From Magicicada septendecula (taxonomy: Eukaryota > Arthropoda > Insecta > Hemiptera > Cicadidae): a stretch of 64,000 nt of DNA. Of this stretch, positions 38,633 to 48,463 are shown in pieces (the first letter of the stretch is position 1; each line of letters begins with the position of its first letter). The notes under the pieces are model-generated. The model saw only the letters and a program-made list of their open reading frames with translations, was not told where the DNA came from and searched no databases. The translations under genes and the position numbers were made by a program. The DNA is taken from positions 285,109,379 through 285,173,378 of the forward strand of contig CM068373.1 in NCBI GenBank assembly GCA_034769895.1, read 5' to 3'.

Positions 38633-39832
38633 TAAAGCGTTACGAGCTTTAATATAAATATTTAAAATCTAGAAATCTGTGTATATAACTGAAACTCTAC
38701 TCGCTTAATAAAAAAGATTTAAATTGGTCTCACTTACCTTCTTAGCGAATTATCAGGGTGTCGTCTGATGTACTTAGGCAGAGAAAAACGGGCAATGCAA
38801 TGACAAACACACATTGATGTGTTTAATTGACACTTTTTATTAACTTTTAATTTTTTGATATTAACTATTAAATTTTAACTCCCTCTTCATCAATTTCTTT
38901 TACATTACATCGTTAATAATTATTGGAATATCAGTTCAATTTTAATTTACTAGCGGTTCATTCGAAAAACTTTGCTTGAAAACATTGATACTCGTCATAC
39001 ATGAAATGAAAATAGTTGCGATACTTATGACTAAACACTTAACATTCTAACCATGGTATCTAAATTATGAAAGCGACCCATATTGCTCTCTCTCTCTCTC
39101 TCATACTATCAGATTCCCTATAATTTAGTTATAACCCCCCTTTTTTTATGAATTTGAAAAATAATTGAAATTAGGTTTGAGTCGACTACTTAACCAGAGT
39201 CCTTCGGCTGACCGCGTGTGGCGTCGCGCATGTAAATGAATGTCCTGTTTATTTGTCACATTTTTCACTTTTGCTGTACACTCTGCTAACTTCGTTTACA
39301 CTGTCGGATTTAACTGTTTATCTTCAAATTTACTGTTACACTTCAGAATATGTTAAAATGCAAAATTTAAAGGTCGCGAACTGCGAACCTTGTCCCGGCC
39401 GGGAATGGGGGATTTCGTCGACTGACCACACTACAAATGCGTTGGTCAAAAAACATTTCCGCCAGCTCGTGCTGTGATTGGCTGCGGCATCTCACATAGC
39501 TGGTTCCGGTGATCGACTTTGGTGTCGAGAGTACAGATAGCGGCACACGGGCGCACACGCACCGCCACATTCCATTGTCGTTGAGCGTTATTCACCAAGT
39601 TTTTGTTACTCCTCCCCAACGGAGGATACACGCATGTGCGCACAAGCTGACATTCCACGGTGTTATCGTTGTGCGCTAGGCACGGACCGGTACAGGATTG
39701 TATACAGGGTGTCCAAATAAGTGTTAGTGGTCTCGGTGGCCGCAAAGGGTGTCCAAACCGATTATTTCCCAATAGTTGATATTAAATGAAATAAAAAAAA
39801 AAACATACCTCCTTCAAAATTGTCCCATTACA
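38633..39832 (-). repeat. G3 3' LTR
   Basis: 1200 bp. Minus-strand ends TGTAATGGGAC...CGCTTTA. A run of seven C (G on the minus strand) at 39836-39842 is the adjacent polypurine tract. ORFs inside, including the 108-codon minus ORF duplicated in the other LTR, are part of the repeat and not supported as genes. Confidence 0.97.
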
Positions 39833-39842
39833 ATACCCCCCC

Positions 39843-39880
39843 AATGAGAGATCTTCTGCCGAAACAGAAGATATCTCATT
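39843..39880 (-). other. Pre-polypurine-tract hairpin (G3 copy)
   Basis: AATGAGA and ATCTTCTG pair with CAGAAGAT and TCTCATT, 15 pairs with a single mismatch and a 6-base loop. The inner stem sequence is quite different from element A and E1 but pairing is kept. Confidence 0.78.
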
Positions 39881-41105
39881 GCCAAAACCCCTAAGAGGAC
39901 CGGTGAGGATATGGAGCTAACAACCCCCCTTTAATTTCTTAACACATCATGGGTAAACTACCCCCCTGGCTTGGCGACTATGGACTCATCTGAACGAGAT
40001 CACTGGACTTCTCCGTAAGAGATCCCAACACCGAGAAATCGAACCGACAAGTACCACAGCGCACCTCACCTTCTAACATGCTACCCCCCAAAATCCTCAC
40101 TCCCTGGCTTATATCATGCCAGATCCTCAACCGATCTGTTCCCCCTTACATGCAAACTGGGTCGCCTTCAGCAATACTGGGCGCATACACGTACTTGTTA
40201 ATTCCTACCTATCAAATTTTAAAAGTTTCTGTTAAATTAACATAAAATTTTTTTTTTTTTTTTTTTTTTCAAAACAAAAAAAAAATTTAAATTCAAAAAT
40301 TTACATTTTATAACATTTTTTCTCAATAGGAAATTTATTTGAACTTATTTAAATTAATGAATAAACAAAATTGGCCTCGCTTCTTTGCCAAAACTGGTTT
40401 AGTATAGAACATCACCCATCAGCTGACCAAAACTGGGTCAAGTCCAGATCCTTGACCTACATACGTTATGTACAAGTTACATCTGTGAATACATTAAACT
40501 CCTGTAAAATTCAGTCTTGCAACGCAAAAACATAATAAAATACAACATTTAAAATTAACAAAGTATTATTATAATTAACCATTGGATTGACATTTAAATT
40601 ATTCAAATAAACACCTTATACTTTTACACTTTCAAATTCTACTAAAATTTTCCTTGGTTTCAATCAAAATTTTACCTTTTTACTATGAACCTCTTTTCTT
40701 TGATAATCTCATCTCCACTACTTTGGGTGATTTAGTTATTTATACTGGCTTGAACAAATTGCAAATCATTCCTAAGTGATATTCTACATATCAATAATTA
40801 TATACTATATATCAGCTGACATCCCTAGCTAATTGTAAACACATTTCAAAATTGAGCAAATTGCACGAGATATATTTTTATCAATTCTTATATCTAACGT
40901 ACAACAATAATAATAATACACTTAAAATTATAGCATGAACGACTTGTATTGACTTGTCTGAGCAGCTAGTTATTTAACAGAGCACAAGCAGTTTTTTTAT
41001 AGGATCAAATCTGAATTAGTAAAACATTTTTATGTTATAAAATTTACATTCGTGGCTCCTCTGAGCCACCTCCCGGCCACACACTCTATTGCAAATTGTG
41101 TAAGA

Positions 41106-41130
41106 CTGTGGCGCCTTTTCGCTTCCACAG
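41106..41130 (-). other. Conserved small hairpin (G3 copy)
   Basis: CTGTGG/CCACAG stem with a loop containing GGCGCC on one side. Equivalent to 12728-12750 and 28234-28256. Confidence 0.55.
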
Positions 41131-41358
41131 AGACTGTACATTTTGGAGCAGGTTTTACCTCTCCGTGTCTCTGCTTCCGCTATTAAGTTTTAAAATAGTG
41201 AACATCATGTTCTTGTTATAAAATGATACACCCTTAAAACGGTTCTACCACCTGTCTATGCTACCCCTACGCGGGCAGAGTGGCAGCCGCTGTTTCATAG
41301 TTTGGTGATTCCCCTTAATGTCACCCCCCATCAATTTCAAAGTACACCTTTACAACGA

Positions 41359-41419
41359 TAACAGCTATGGCCAGTTATGGTCAGCGCGTAATCGTAATGT
41401 GCCCCAACCATAGCTGTTA
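41359..41419 (-). other. Conserved AGCT hairpin (G3 copy)
   Basis: TAACAGCTATGG (41359-41370) is the exact reverse complement of CCATAGCTGTTA (41408-41419), with a 37-base loop. The E1 equivalent keeps the pairing with changed bases. Confidence 0.65.
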
Positions 41420-41682
41420 AAGCTAAACCAATTCCACGGTCAGGGTTCGGTGAGGCCGTGACCGCCCGAAAAGTTGGGGAATCACAAGTATAATATGTTT
41501 TTTTTTTTTTTTTTTTAAATAAAAATTTAAATTACATGACATTTCTAGTCTTGGTGGTATTATATAAAATATTATATAAGATACATAATGTGTGTATAAA
41601 CAATAGTAACAATTTATAATAATAGAATATAAAAATGTCTGTTTATGTATGATAATTTTAATATGTACAAATACATCCATCA

Positions 41683-44600
41683 TCACTCAGCTAGATAATA
41701 CTTTTTTAACTGGGTCACATTATAGGTTCCCTTTATTTCTCGAGTTTGCAAATCGACTAAAACATACGCATTCTCCATTTTCACTTGGCTAACCTCATAT
41801 GGACCGTCATACAATAGGAAGAATTTCTTAATTTCTTTGTCCAATGCTGATGATTGATCGTGATTTTTTATTAATACTAGTTGTCCTACCTCGTATTGTA
41901 TGGGTGTTAAATTCCGGTCATGCCTCCGTTTCCGCTGTTCGGCCTTACTCAGCAGGCGCTCCCTAGCGATTACCAATTTCCTATCATGTGGTATTTCCGT
42001 CCGGGTTGGAAACTTTACTAGCTCTTCTAATATGCGTGACGGTCTTCTCTGAAACATCAACTCACATGGGCTGTAACTAGTGGATTCATGTAAACTATTG
42101 TTAATATACCCCTCAATTTTGCACACAAAAGTGGCCCACAAAGAATGTTTTTTATGGCAAAAAGTCCTAAACATTCTACCTAACTCCCGCATAACCCGTT
42201 CACTTGGATTTGACTGTGGATGATACACTGATGTATGTTTAACTAAAATATTTTCCCAACCTAAAGTTTCCCGCCAGGTGTTGCTGGTGAACTGCGAACC
42301 ATGATCTGATAATACTATTTTCGGCTTACCTACTTCAACAAGGTATTCATTCACTATTTTCCTAGCCAACACTGATGAGGTTGCCTTTTTAATCGGGTAC
42401 AATTTTACAAATTTGGTAAAAACATCTAATACAACAAATAAATAATTTACCCCTCCTCGACCTTTGGGTAACGGGCCATATAAATCAACGGCAACTAATG
42501 CTAAAGGACTGTCTGGCATTACATGTTGCATTAAACCCTCCTGTTTACGATTGTTTACTTTAGCTTTCTGACAAATTTCACATGTTTGTAATATTTTACG
42601 CACCGTTCTTTCCATATTATTAAATTTACATGACTCCTTTAATATATCACTACATTTCTTGGGGCCTATATGGCCATGCCTTAGATGGCAGTCTCTCACT
42701 ACTCCAGGTATTATAACTTTAGGGATACATAACTTCCAATCATCTCCCTGTTCATTTGCCCGATGAAATAAGTGTTTATTAAACAAGCTAAAATGTTTCT
42801 CCCACTTATGAGGTACGTTGGGTATTTGACTCAAAGCTAATATTATTTTATTAAGTTCGGTGTCTCTCTCTTGTTCTGTTGCTAAGTTACTTATTAATTT
42901 TTTCATATTTACGTTCCCCACTTCTTTTACTATAAATATTTTATATGTATTTGCTATGTCTACTTCGGTATTATTATCAAAATCTGTTCTGGATAGGACA
43001 TCAGCTACTATATTTTCTTTACCCTTACAATACTCAATTGTTAAGTCATATTCTTGTAATATTAACATCCACCGCACTAACCTACCATGCGTTAATTTAC
43101 AGTTTTTTAAAAACGTTAAAGCTTGATGGTCGGACCTTATGATTACTTTATTTCCTAACAAGTACGTTCTAAACTTCCTACAGGCGAAAACAATTGATAA
43201 CGCCTCCTTCTCCGTCGTAGTGTAGTTCTTTTCACTAGTTAATAGAGATCTACTTGCAAAAGCTACTACTTTGTGGTTATCACTCCCATCTAACTGAAAC
43301 AACTCTACTCCTAAGGCAATGTCTGACGCGTCTGTGTGTATATAAAATGGCTCTGAAAAATTAGGATGAGCTAATATAACTGTGTTTAAGAATTTATTTT
43401 TTATCAGCTCGAATATATTTTGCTCCTTTAAATTCCACCGCCATCGATTGTCTTTATTTAATAAATGTCCCAATTGTACTGTTAAATATGAATATTTGTC
43501 TACAAATTGCCTATAATAATTGCACAATCCTAAAAAACTTTGCAACTGTTTAACATTTTTTGGTATCGGAAAATTTTGTATTATTTCTACCTTCTTAGGG
43601 TCTGTACTAATACCCCTTGCTGAAATTATATGTCCTAAAAAATTAACTTGTTCTTTCAAAAATTCTGACTTCTTAAATTTAACGGTTATGCCATACTCAT
43701 GCAGTCTACTTAGTACCCTATCTAACCTTTCACAGTGTGTATCAATGTCTGGTGATGTAATTACTATATCATCTACATAAACGGTTGTGAATTCTAAAAT
43801 CTCTCTCCCTAGCACATAATCCAGGCATTTGATAAAAATTGAAACACTTACGTTGAGTCCAAAAGGTAGTCTTCGAAATTGGTAATTCCTACCGTTGTAT
43901 AGAAATGCCACATACTGCCGAGACTCCTCTTCCAGCTCTATCTGCCAGTAGCCTGCAGTCAAGTCTAAGGTGGTGATGTATTTGGTCCCACTAAAACGTT
44001 GCAGAATTTCGCTTACTGGTTCCGGTGATTCTCTGTCTGGAACAATTATTCTGTTTACTTGTCTTGCGTCTAAACATAATCTTATCGATAAATCTTTCTT
44101 TGTCACCACTACTAAAGGGTTGGAATATGGTGATGTAGATTTTTCTATTATACCTTCCCTCAACATTTTATTTATTTCCTCCTGTACTAAACCCCTCTTG
44201 GAGTATGGTACCGGATAGGCTTTAGGTGCAAAGGGTGTTTTTTCTTTAACGACTAATTTACCTTTAAAATTCTTTACCAAACCGGGTTCATCTGAAAAAA
44301 CTGATTTATTTTTGTTTATTATTAGTACTATTTTTTCTCTGTCTTGGTAGCTAAATTCCCCCTCTTGATATAGGATTTTATTCATTTTCTCCTCCCAATT
44401 ATTTTCATTGTCAAATAACTCATTATTATTTACTCTCAAGTTACAATAATTTATCATTAAGGGTCTACACTCATTTATATCATTGTCAGAAATTAACATT
44501 CCCTTACTAATTATTTTTAATGCTTTCATTCCTACAACTTTCTTTTGTATGAATGGTATTTCAATTATATTATTATTATTATTTAATTTCATAGTCTGTG

Positions 44601-45009
44601 TGTAATAGTTTAATTCTACTTTGAAATTATTCAAAAAATCATTACCTATTATAGCTCCCATATTTAGTCCTGGAATAACTAAGAAAGGTACATTTATTGT
44701 GTTCTCATTTACTTTTAATTGTAGCATTATTTGTTTGGTTACTTTTTTACTGCGAACACCCGTTATTCCTATAACACTAATTCCCAGTACTGGTAATTGT
44801 GGAATTGTTTCTGTAGTCTGATTTTTTATTTTTTCAAACATTCTATCGTCTATAGCAGTCAGTTCACTCCCTGAATCTACTAGAAAAATATATTTAGAAC
44901 TAAATACTTCGGCTTCAAATTCTGCCATCCCGAAAGCATTATTACTCTCTCCCGCTTCTTCGTCAGATAAATCATTGTGTATATTAGTAATTAGTGACCC
45001 TATTGTCAT
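41683..45009 (-). CDS. pol: G3 Pol: protease, reverse transcriptase, RNase H, integrase
   Basis: 1108 codons, intact. Protease: LVDSGSE with D45-S46-G47. RT: LDLTAGYWQIEL (D349) and YVDD at 411-414. RNase H: HTDASDIALGV and TTEKEALSIVFAC, then DHQAL. Integrase: HLRHGH...CEICQ zinc site, VAVDLYGPL, SDHGSQF and NPSERVMRE (DDE). A GPY/F-like end (LLYDGPYEV) follows; no chromodomain is seen. An ATG exists at 45009, but the frame is open upstream through the gag end, and a GTTAAAC slippery site at the gag stop fits Gag-Pol synthesis by -1 frameshifting. It copies RNA into DNA and integrates it. As an intact enzyme source it could also serve E1 and X, which lack pol. Confidence 0.97.
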   Translation of the reverse strand: MTIGSLITNIHNDLSDEEAGESNNAFGMAEFEAEVFSSKYIFLVDSGSELTAIDDRMFEKIKNQTTETIPQLPVLGISVIGITGVRSKKVTKQIMLQLKVNENTINVPFLVIPGLNMGAIIGNDFLNNFKVELNYYTQTMKLNNNNNIIEIPFIQKKVVGMKALKIISKGMLISDNDINECRPLMINYCNLRVNNNELFDNENNWEEKMNKILYQEGEFSYQDREKIVLIINKNKSVFSDEPGLVKNFKGKLVVKEKTPFAPKAYPVPYSKRGLVQEEINKMLREGIIEKSTSPYSNPLVVVTKKDLSIRLCLDARQVNRIIVPDRESPEPVSEILQRFSGTKYITTLDLTAGYWQIELEEESRQYVAFLYNGRNYQFRRLPFGLNVSVSIFIKCLDYVLGREILEFTTVYVDDIVITSPDIDTHCERLDRVLSRLHEYGITVKFKKSEFLKEQVNFLGHIISARGISTDPKKVEIIQNFPIPKNVKQLQSFLGLCNYYRQFVDKYSYLTVQLGHLLNKDNRWRWNLKEQNIFELIKNKFLNTVILAHPNFSEPFYIHTDASDIALGVELFQLDGSDNHKVVAFASRSLLTSEKNYTTTEKEALSIVFACRKFRTYLLGNKVIIRSDHQALTFLKNCKLTHGRLVRWMLILQEYDLTIEYCKGKENIVADVLSRTDFDNNTEVDIANTYKIFIVKEVGNVNMKKLISNLATEQERDTELNKIILALSQIPNVPHKWEKHFSLFNKHLFHRANEQGDDWKLCIPKVIIPGVVRDCHLRHGHIGPKKCSDILKESCKFNNMERTVRKILQTCEICQKAKVNNRKQEGLMQHVMPDSPLALVAVDLYGPLPKGRGGVNYLFVVLDVFTKFVKLYPIKKATSSVLARKIVNEYLVEVGKPKIVLSDHGSQFTSNTWRETLGWENILVKHTSVYHPQSNPSERVMRELGRMFRTFCHKKHSLWATFVCKIEGYINNSLHESTSYSPCELMFQRRPSRILEELVKFPTRTEIPHDRKLVIARERLLSKAEQRKRRHDRNLTPIQYEVGQLVLIKNHDQSSALDKEIKKFFLLYDGPYEVSQVKMENAYVLVDLQTREIKGTYNVTQLKKYYLAE

Positions 45010-45053
45010 GTGACTACTAGACGGCTGGGGGCTTTCTTTTTCAACCGCCCTTT

Positions 45054-46802
45054 TTAGTTTAACGGATGTGAAGGTGGTGGTTCACTGTAAACCCCCCTAC
45101 TGTTTTGATTATGAGCTGGTACTTCTACGCCCCGAGTTTCATTTGGGTTACTAACATATCCCCCTCTTCCTCTCTGATTAAAATTTCCTGACACTCCCCG
45201 ATTACTAGTAAAACCTCTCCCCCTATGATTCCCTCTAAATTGATCGCAACCCCTATTATAATTCTCCCCTCTCCCTTGGGCACTACTCCTCGGACCCTGA
45301 CACCGGTAACATTGATTCCGCGACCCATTATAATTACTGGCTCCACAACTAGGGTTTGGACATAACCACGCCCCCTCCCCTGATCTACTCACATTACTAA
45401 TAAAATGGTCTAGTTGTCTTGTTTCAGTATTTATTTGACTTGATTCGTTGACTCTAAACTGGTATTTATTATCTTCTTCCTCTTTTATACTCTGGTATGC
45501 TTCTAGTATTTTTTCCAATTCTGCGATATTAGCAAACTCCCGAGTTCTGATTGTGGACCGTATGTCCTTAGGTAAATGTTTACTAATGTATCTTATAAAA
45601 GATGAAAGAGGCATTGGTGGTTCTAAATATTTAACCTGACTATATAGTCTCGTTACATACGATGTAATACTCATGTGTTTAATATTAAAATTTCCCCACC
45701 CCATTATGGTACTACGTAACCCCTCTTGTTTCTCTTCTGACCAGTACTTATTTCTAAATGCCTGCTCAAACTCATTAAAATCTACCCAGTTATCGTTATG
45801 AGCATCCGCCCATATTTTAGCATCCCCTTTAAAGTACTTTAAAATTCTTACTAATTTAATCTCCCAACTTTCTTGGTTATATTTATTAAAACTTTTTATA
45901 GAGTTCAAAAATTGTATGGGGTTCACTCCCCTACTTTCATTACTAAAATAGCTTAACTCTACTTCCATATTCACTCTCTCACTCACACTAGTAAATTTTT
46001 GGTTAATTGCTACGCTTAAATCTTCTCTGACTTTAGTTATTTCTTTTTCGTGTTCTGTGTGTTTACTTTTCAAATTAGTTACATCAGTTTTAATTACATC
46101 AATCTGCTCAAAGTTACTTCTAAATTCATCATTGATTTTTTCTTGTATTTCACCTGCTCGTCTGAATTGTTCGCACTCATTTATTATAGATTGAACATTA
46201 CTGTCCATTTTGTCATTTTGCTTTTTAATTTTATCATTAAATTTACTTGTCAATGTGTCAAATTTTTTATTTGTTTCTAACATTTTCTCTTTTTGTTTCT
46301 CGTTAATTATTTTGATATCGTTTTTCATTTCAGTTTGTATCTTATTGATATCACTAGTCAGTTCATCTCTCACTCCAATAATAGTCTCATTCATACTTTC
46401 CAAACGGCTATTCATATATATTTCACTCGCTCTCAATTCGCTCCTCACATTTATGAACTCGTTATTTAAATCAGTCAGTTTAATATTTATAGTATTCACT
46501 TCTGATTTGATCTCTGTTTTCAAATTATCATTTTCTGATTTCATTTTCTCATTTTGTTTGTCAAGTTTATCATTGATTTCAGTTTTCATTCCTGACATCA
46601 TTTCCATCATTAACGCTAATTGGTTAAATATATTTACGTTATCGCTTATTTTTGCGTCTACTGTCTCAATAGTTAATTCGTGTGTTGTATTGTTTACGCT
46701 CTCGTTAATATTTGTCGATACTAAATCGTCTTGCGTAACATTTAAAATTGACCCCTCCACAATATCTTCACATAAATTTACACTCTCGCTTTTCTCTGCC
46801 AT
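45054..46802 (-). CDS. gag: G3 Gag with RanBP2-type zinc finger and RG-rich tail
   Basis: 582 codons from ATG 46800-46802 to TAA 45054-45056. Residues about 50-270 are a long Lys/Glu/Asn-rich coiled coil. Residues about 290-440 form the Retrotrans_gag region (NPIQFLNSIKSFNKYN, GDAKIWADAHNDNW, FEQAFRNKYW, SFIRYISKHLP). At 479-502 there is W-x-C-x4-C-x3-N-x7-C-x2-C (W479, C481, C486, N490, C498, C501), a RanBP2-type zinc finger one residue longer than usual before the third Cys, and not a CCHC knuckle. A tail rich in RG/RGR/RGG follows. This finger-plus-RG arrangement is that of FUS/EWS/TAF15. It probably binds the element RNA. The PPPSHPLN end runs into the frameshift site. Confidence 0.93.
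   Translation of the reverse strand: MAEKSESVNLCEDIVEGSILNVTQDDLVSTNINESVNNTTHELTIETVDAKISDNVNIFNQLALMMEMMSGMKTEINDKLDKQNEKMKSENDNLKTEIKSEVNTINIKLTDLNNEFINVRSELRASEIYMNSRLESMNETIIGVRDELTSDINKIQTEMKNDIKIINEKQKEKMLETNKKFDTLTSKFNDKIKKQNDKMDSNVQSIINECEQFRRAGEIQEKINDEFRSNFEQIDVIKTDVTNLKSKHTEHEKEITKVREDLSVAINQKFTSVSERVNMEVELSYFSNESRGVNPIQFLNSIKSFNKYNQESWEIKLVRILKYFKGDAKIWADAHNDNWVDFNEFEQAFRNKYWSEEKQEGLRSTIMGWGNFNIKHMSITSYVTRLYSQVKYLEPPMPLSSFIRYISKHLPKDIRSTIRTREFANIAELEKILEAYQSIKEEEDNKYQFRVNESSQINTETRQLDHFISNVSRSGEGAWLCPNPSCGASNYNGSRNQCYRCQGPRSSAQGRGENYNRGCDQFRGNHRGRGFTSNRGVSGNFNQRGRGGYVSNPNETRGVEVPAHNQNSRGVYSEPPPSHPLN
45057..45063 (-). promoter_or_regulatory. -1 ribosomal frameshift site GTTAAAC at the gag stop
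   Basis: On the minus strand gag reads ...G TTA AAC TAA, so the heptamer G-TTA-AAC ends directly before the stop. A -1 slip enters the pol frame, which is open from there to pol. GUUAAAC is a known slippery heptamer (used by an arterivirus). After a 6-base spacer, GGCGGTT can pair with AGCCGTC, a stem of 7 pairs including G.U pairs, as a stimulator. Confidence 0.7.
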
Positions 46803-46861
46803 TTTTTCGATCAGGTTGTAAATTACTTTATTTTATATTACATTAAAAATTAATTTACAAT

Positions 46862-46880
46862 GTCAGCTGTTCAGGCGCCA
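46862..46880 (-). other. G3 primer-binding site
   Basis: Minus strand TGGCGCCTGAACAGCTGAC begins 2 bases after the 5' LTR. It resembles the lysine-tRNA primer sites of retroviruses. Exact tRNA not tested. Confidence 0.8.
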
Positions 46881-46882
46881 AT

Positions 46883-48081
46883 TAAAGCGTTACGAGCTTT
46901 AATATAAATATTTAAAATCTAGAAATCTGTGTATATAACTGAAACTCTACTCGCTTAATAAAAAAGATTTAAATTGGTCTCACTTACCTTCTTAGCGAAT
47001 TATCAGGGTGTCGTCTGATGTACTTAGGCAGAGAAAAACGGGCAATGCAATGACAAACACACATTGATGTGTTTAATTGACACTTTTTATTAACTTTTAA
47101 TTTTTTGATATTAACTATTAAATTTTAACTCCCTCTTCATCAATTTCTTTTACATTACATCGTTAATAATTATTGGAATATCAGTTCAATTTTAATTTAC
47201 TAGCGGTTCATTCGAAAAACTTTGCTTGAAAACATTGATACTCGTCATACATGAAATGAAAATAGTTGCGATACTTATGACTAAACACTTAACATTCTAA
47301 CCATGGTATCTAAATTATGAAAGCGACCCATATTGCTCTCTCTCTCTCTCTCATACTATCAGATTCCCTATAATTTAGTTATAACCCCCCTTTTTTTATG
47401 AATTTGAAAAATAATTGAAATTAGGTTTGAGTCGACTACTTAACCAGAGTCCTTCGGCTGACCGCGTGTGGCGTCGCGCATGTAAATGAATGTCCTGTTT
47501 ATTTGTCACATTTTTCACTTTTGCTGTACACTCTGCTAACTTCGTTTACACTGTCGGATTTAACTGTTTATCTTCAAATTTACTGTTACACTTCAGAATA
47601 TGTTAAAATGCAAAATTTAAAGGTCGCGAACTGCGAACCTTGTCCCGGCCGGGAATGGGGGATTTCGTCGACTGACCACACTACAAATGCGTTGGTCAAA
47701 AAACATTTCCGCCAGCTCGTGCTGTGATTGGCTGCGGCATCTCACATAGCTGGTTCCGGTGATCGACTTTGGTGTCGAGAGTACAGATAGCGGCACACGG
47801 GCGCACACGCACTGCCACATTCCATTGTCGTTGAGCGTTATTCACCAAGTTTTTGTTACTCCTCCCCAACGGAGGATACACGCATGTGCGCACAAGCTGA
47901 CATTCCACGGTGTTATCGTTGTGCGCTAGGCACGGACCGGTACAGGATTGTATACAGGGTGTCCAAATAAGTGTTAGTGGTCTCGGTGGCCGCAAAGGGT
48001 GTCCAAACCGATTATTTCCCAATAGTTGATATTAAATGAAATAAAAAAAAAACATACCTCCTTCAAAATTGTCCCATTACA
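46883..48081 (-). repeat. G3 5' LTR
   Basis: 1199 bp, equal to 38633-39832 except for one substitution at 47813 and one A fewer in the A-run near 48045. Promoter of the element would lie here. Confidence 0.97.
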
Positions 48082-48463
48082 GATCGCACCAAATACATTC
48101 TCTTTTCGTATTCGCCTGAATATATTTAAGTTTAATTATTTAATTATTTTTGAAGCATTCTATAGCATGCTGTAATTACTTACCGGGAAGTCTCGCAAAT
48201 CTAGCCTGCCATTAGGTGTAGGAGAAACTACGCAATAATGTCTGTCCGGGTTGGGGAGCCTGCTGATTCCTTTTTGAGAGCTGAAGTCGAACTGCCCGTG
48301 CAGTTACAATCCAACAAACAGCAAAATTTTGACGCAAGATGGCGCAGGCAGATTCAACAGTGCAGTCTAGATATCGGCGTTCTAGTCGACATTTGTACTC
48401 GCGTTTATGTTAAACAAAATTTATAAAACCTTCCGTTGCCGGATTATGCAAACACCGGCACAA

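Larger units (their letters stand above)
39833..41682 (-). other. G3 3' non-coding region
   Basis: 1.85 kb between the pol stop and the 3' LTR. There is no env ORF. It carries the conserved module (39905-40150: GGTGTTGGGATCTC, GAGAAGTCCAGT, TTCAGATG on the minus strand), homopolymer runs near 40243-40290 and 41500-41518, and three conserved hairpins. Conservation with E1 and element A despite high AT content suggests cis-acting RNA function. Confidence 0.65.
38633..48081 (-). mobile_element. Element G3: young, complete Ty3/gypsy retrotransposon
   Basis: 9449 bp with two LTRs (38633-39832, 46883-48081), primer site, intact gag and pol, a long 3' non-coding region and polypurine tract. GATC is duplicated at 38629-38632 and 48082-48085. 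The X 3' LTR holds the uninterrupted site with one GATC (32345-32348). The only LTR differences I found are one substitution (39563 vs 47813) and one base in an A-run, so insertion was very recent. Confidence 0.97.
28631..48463 (-). mobile_element. Element X: gag-bearing LTR element inserted in E1
   Basis: Bounded by two copies of a long repeat that start at ACTCACATAATAC (28631, 37516) and end at ACACCGGCACA (32728, 48463). Between them, in minus-strand order, are gag (37045-36278), an acidic PAM2 protein (36186-33791, split by a solo LTR), GC-rich non-coding sequence and a G-rich polypurine tract. No protease, RT or integrase is present. G3 lies in the 5' LTR. The repeat ends are TG...GT on the minus strand, not TG...CA, and no target duplication flanks X (CTAC at the left, AGGG at the right). 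Confidence 0.75.
37516..48463 (-). repeat. X 5' LTR, split by G3
   Basis: Segments 37516-38632 and 48086-48463 match the X 3' LTR. They are separated by G3 with its GATC duplication (48082-48085). Two blocks of the 3' LTR are absent: solo LTR 1 (a later insertion there) and about 1.5 kb after a T-run (probably deleted here). Confidence 0.88.

Noticed and set aside
39446-39772. 108-codon minus ORF, identical at 47696-48022
   Set aside because: Identical only because it lies in both G3 LTRs; no domain, overlaps the promoter region.
46210-46821. 203-codon hydrophobic plus ORF
   Set aside because: Antisense shadow of the G3 gag coiled coil.
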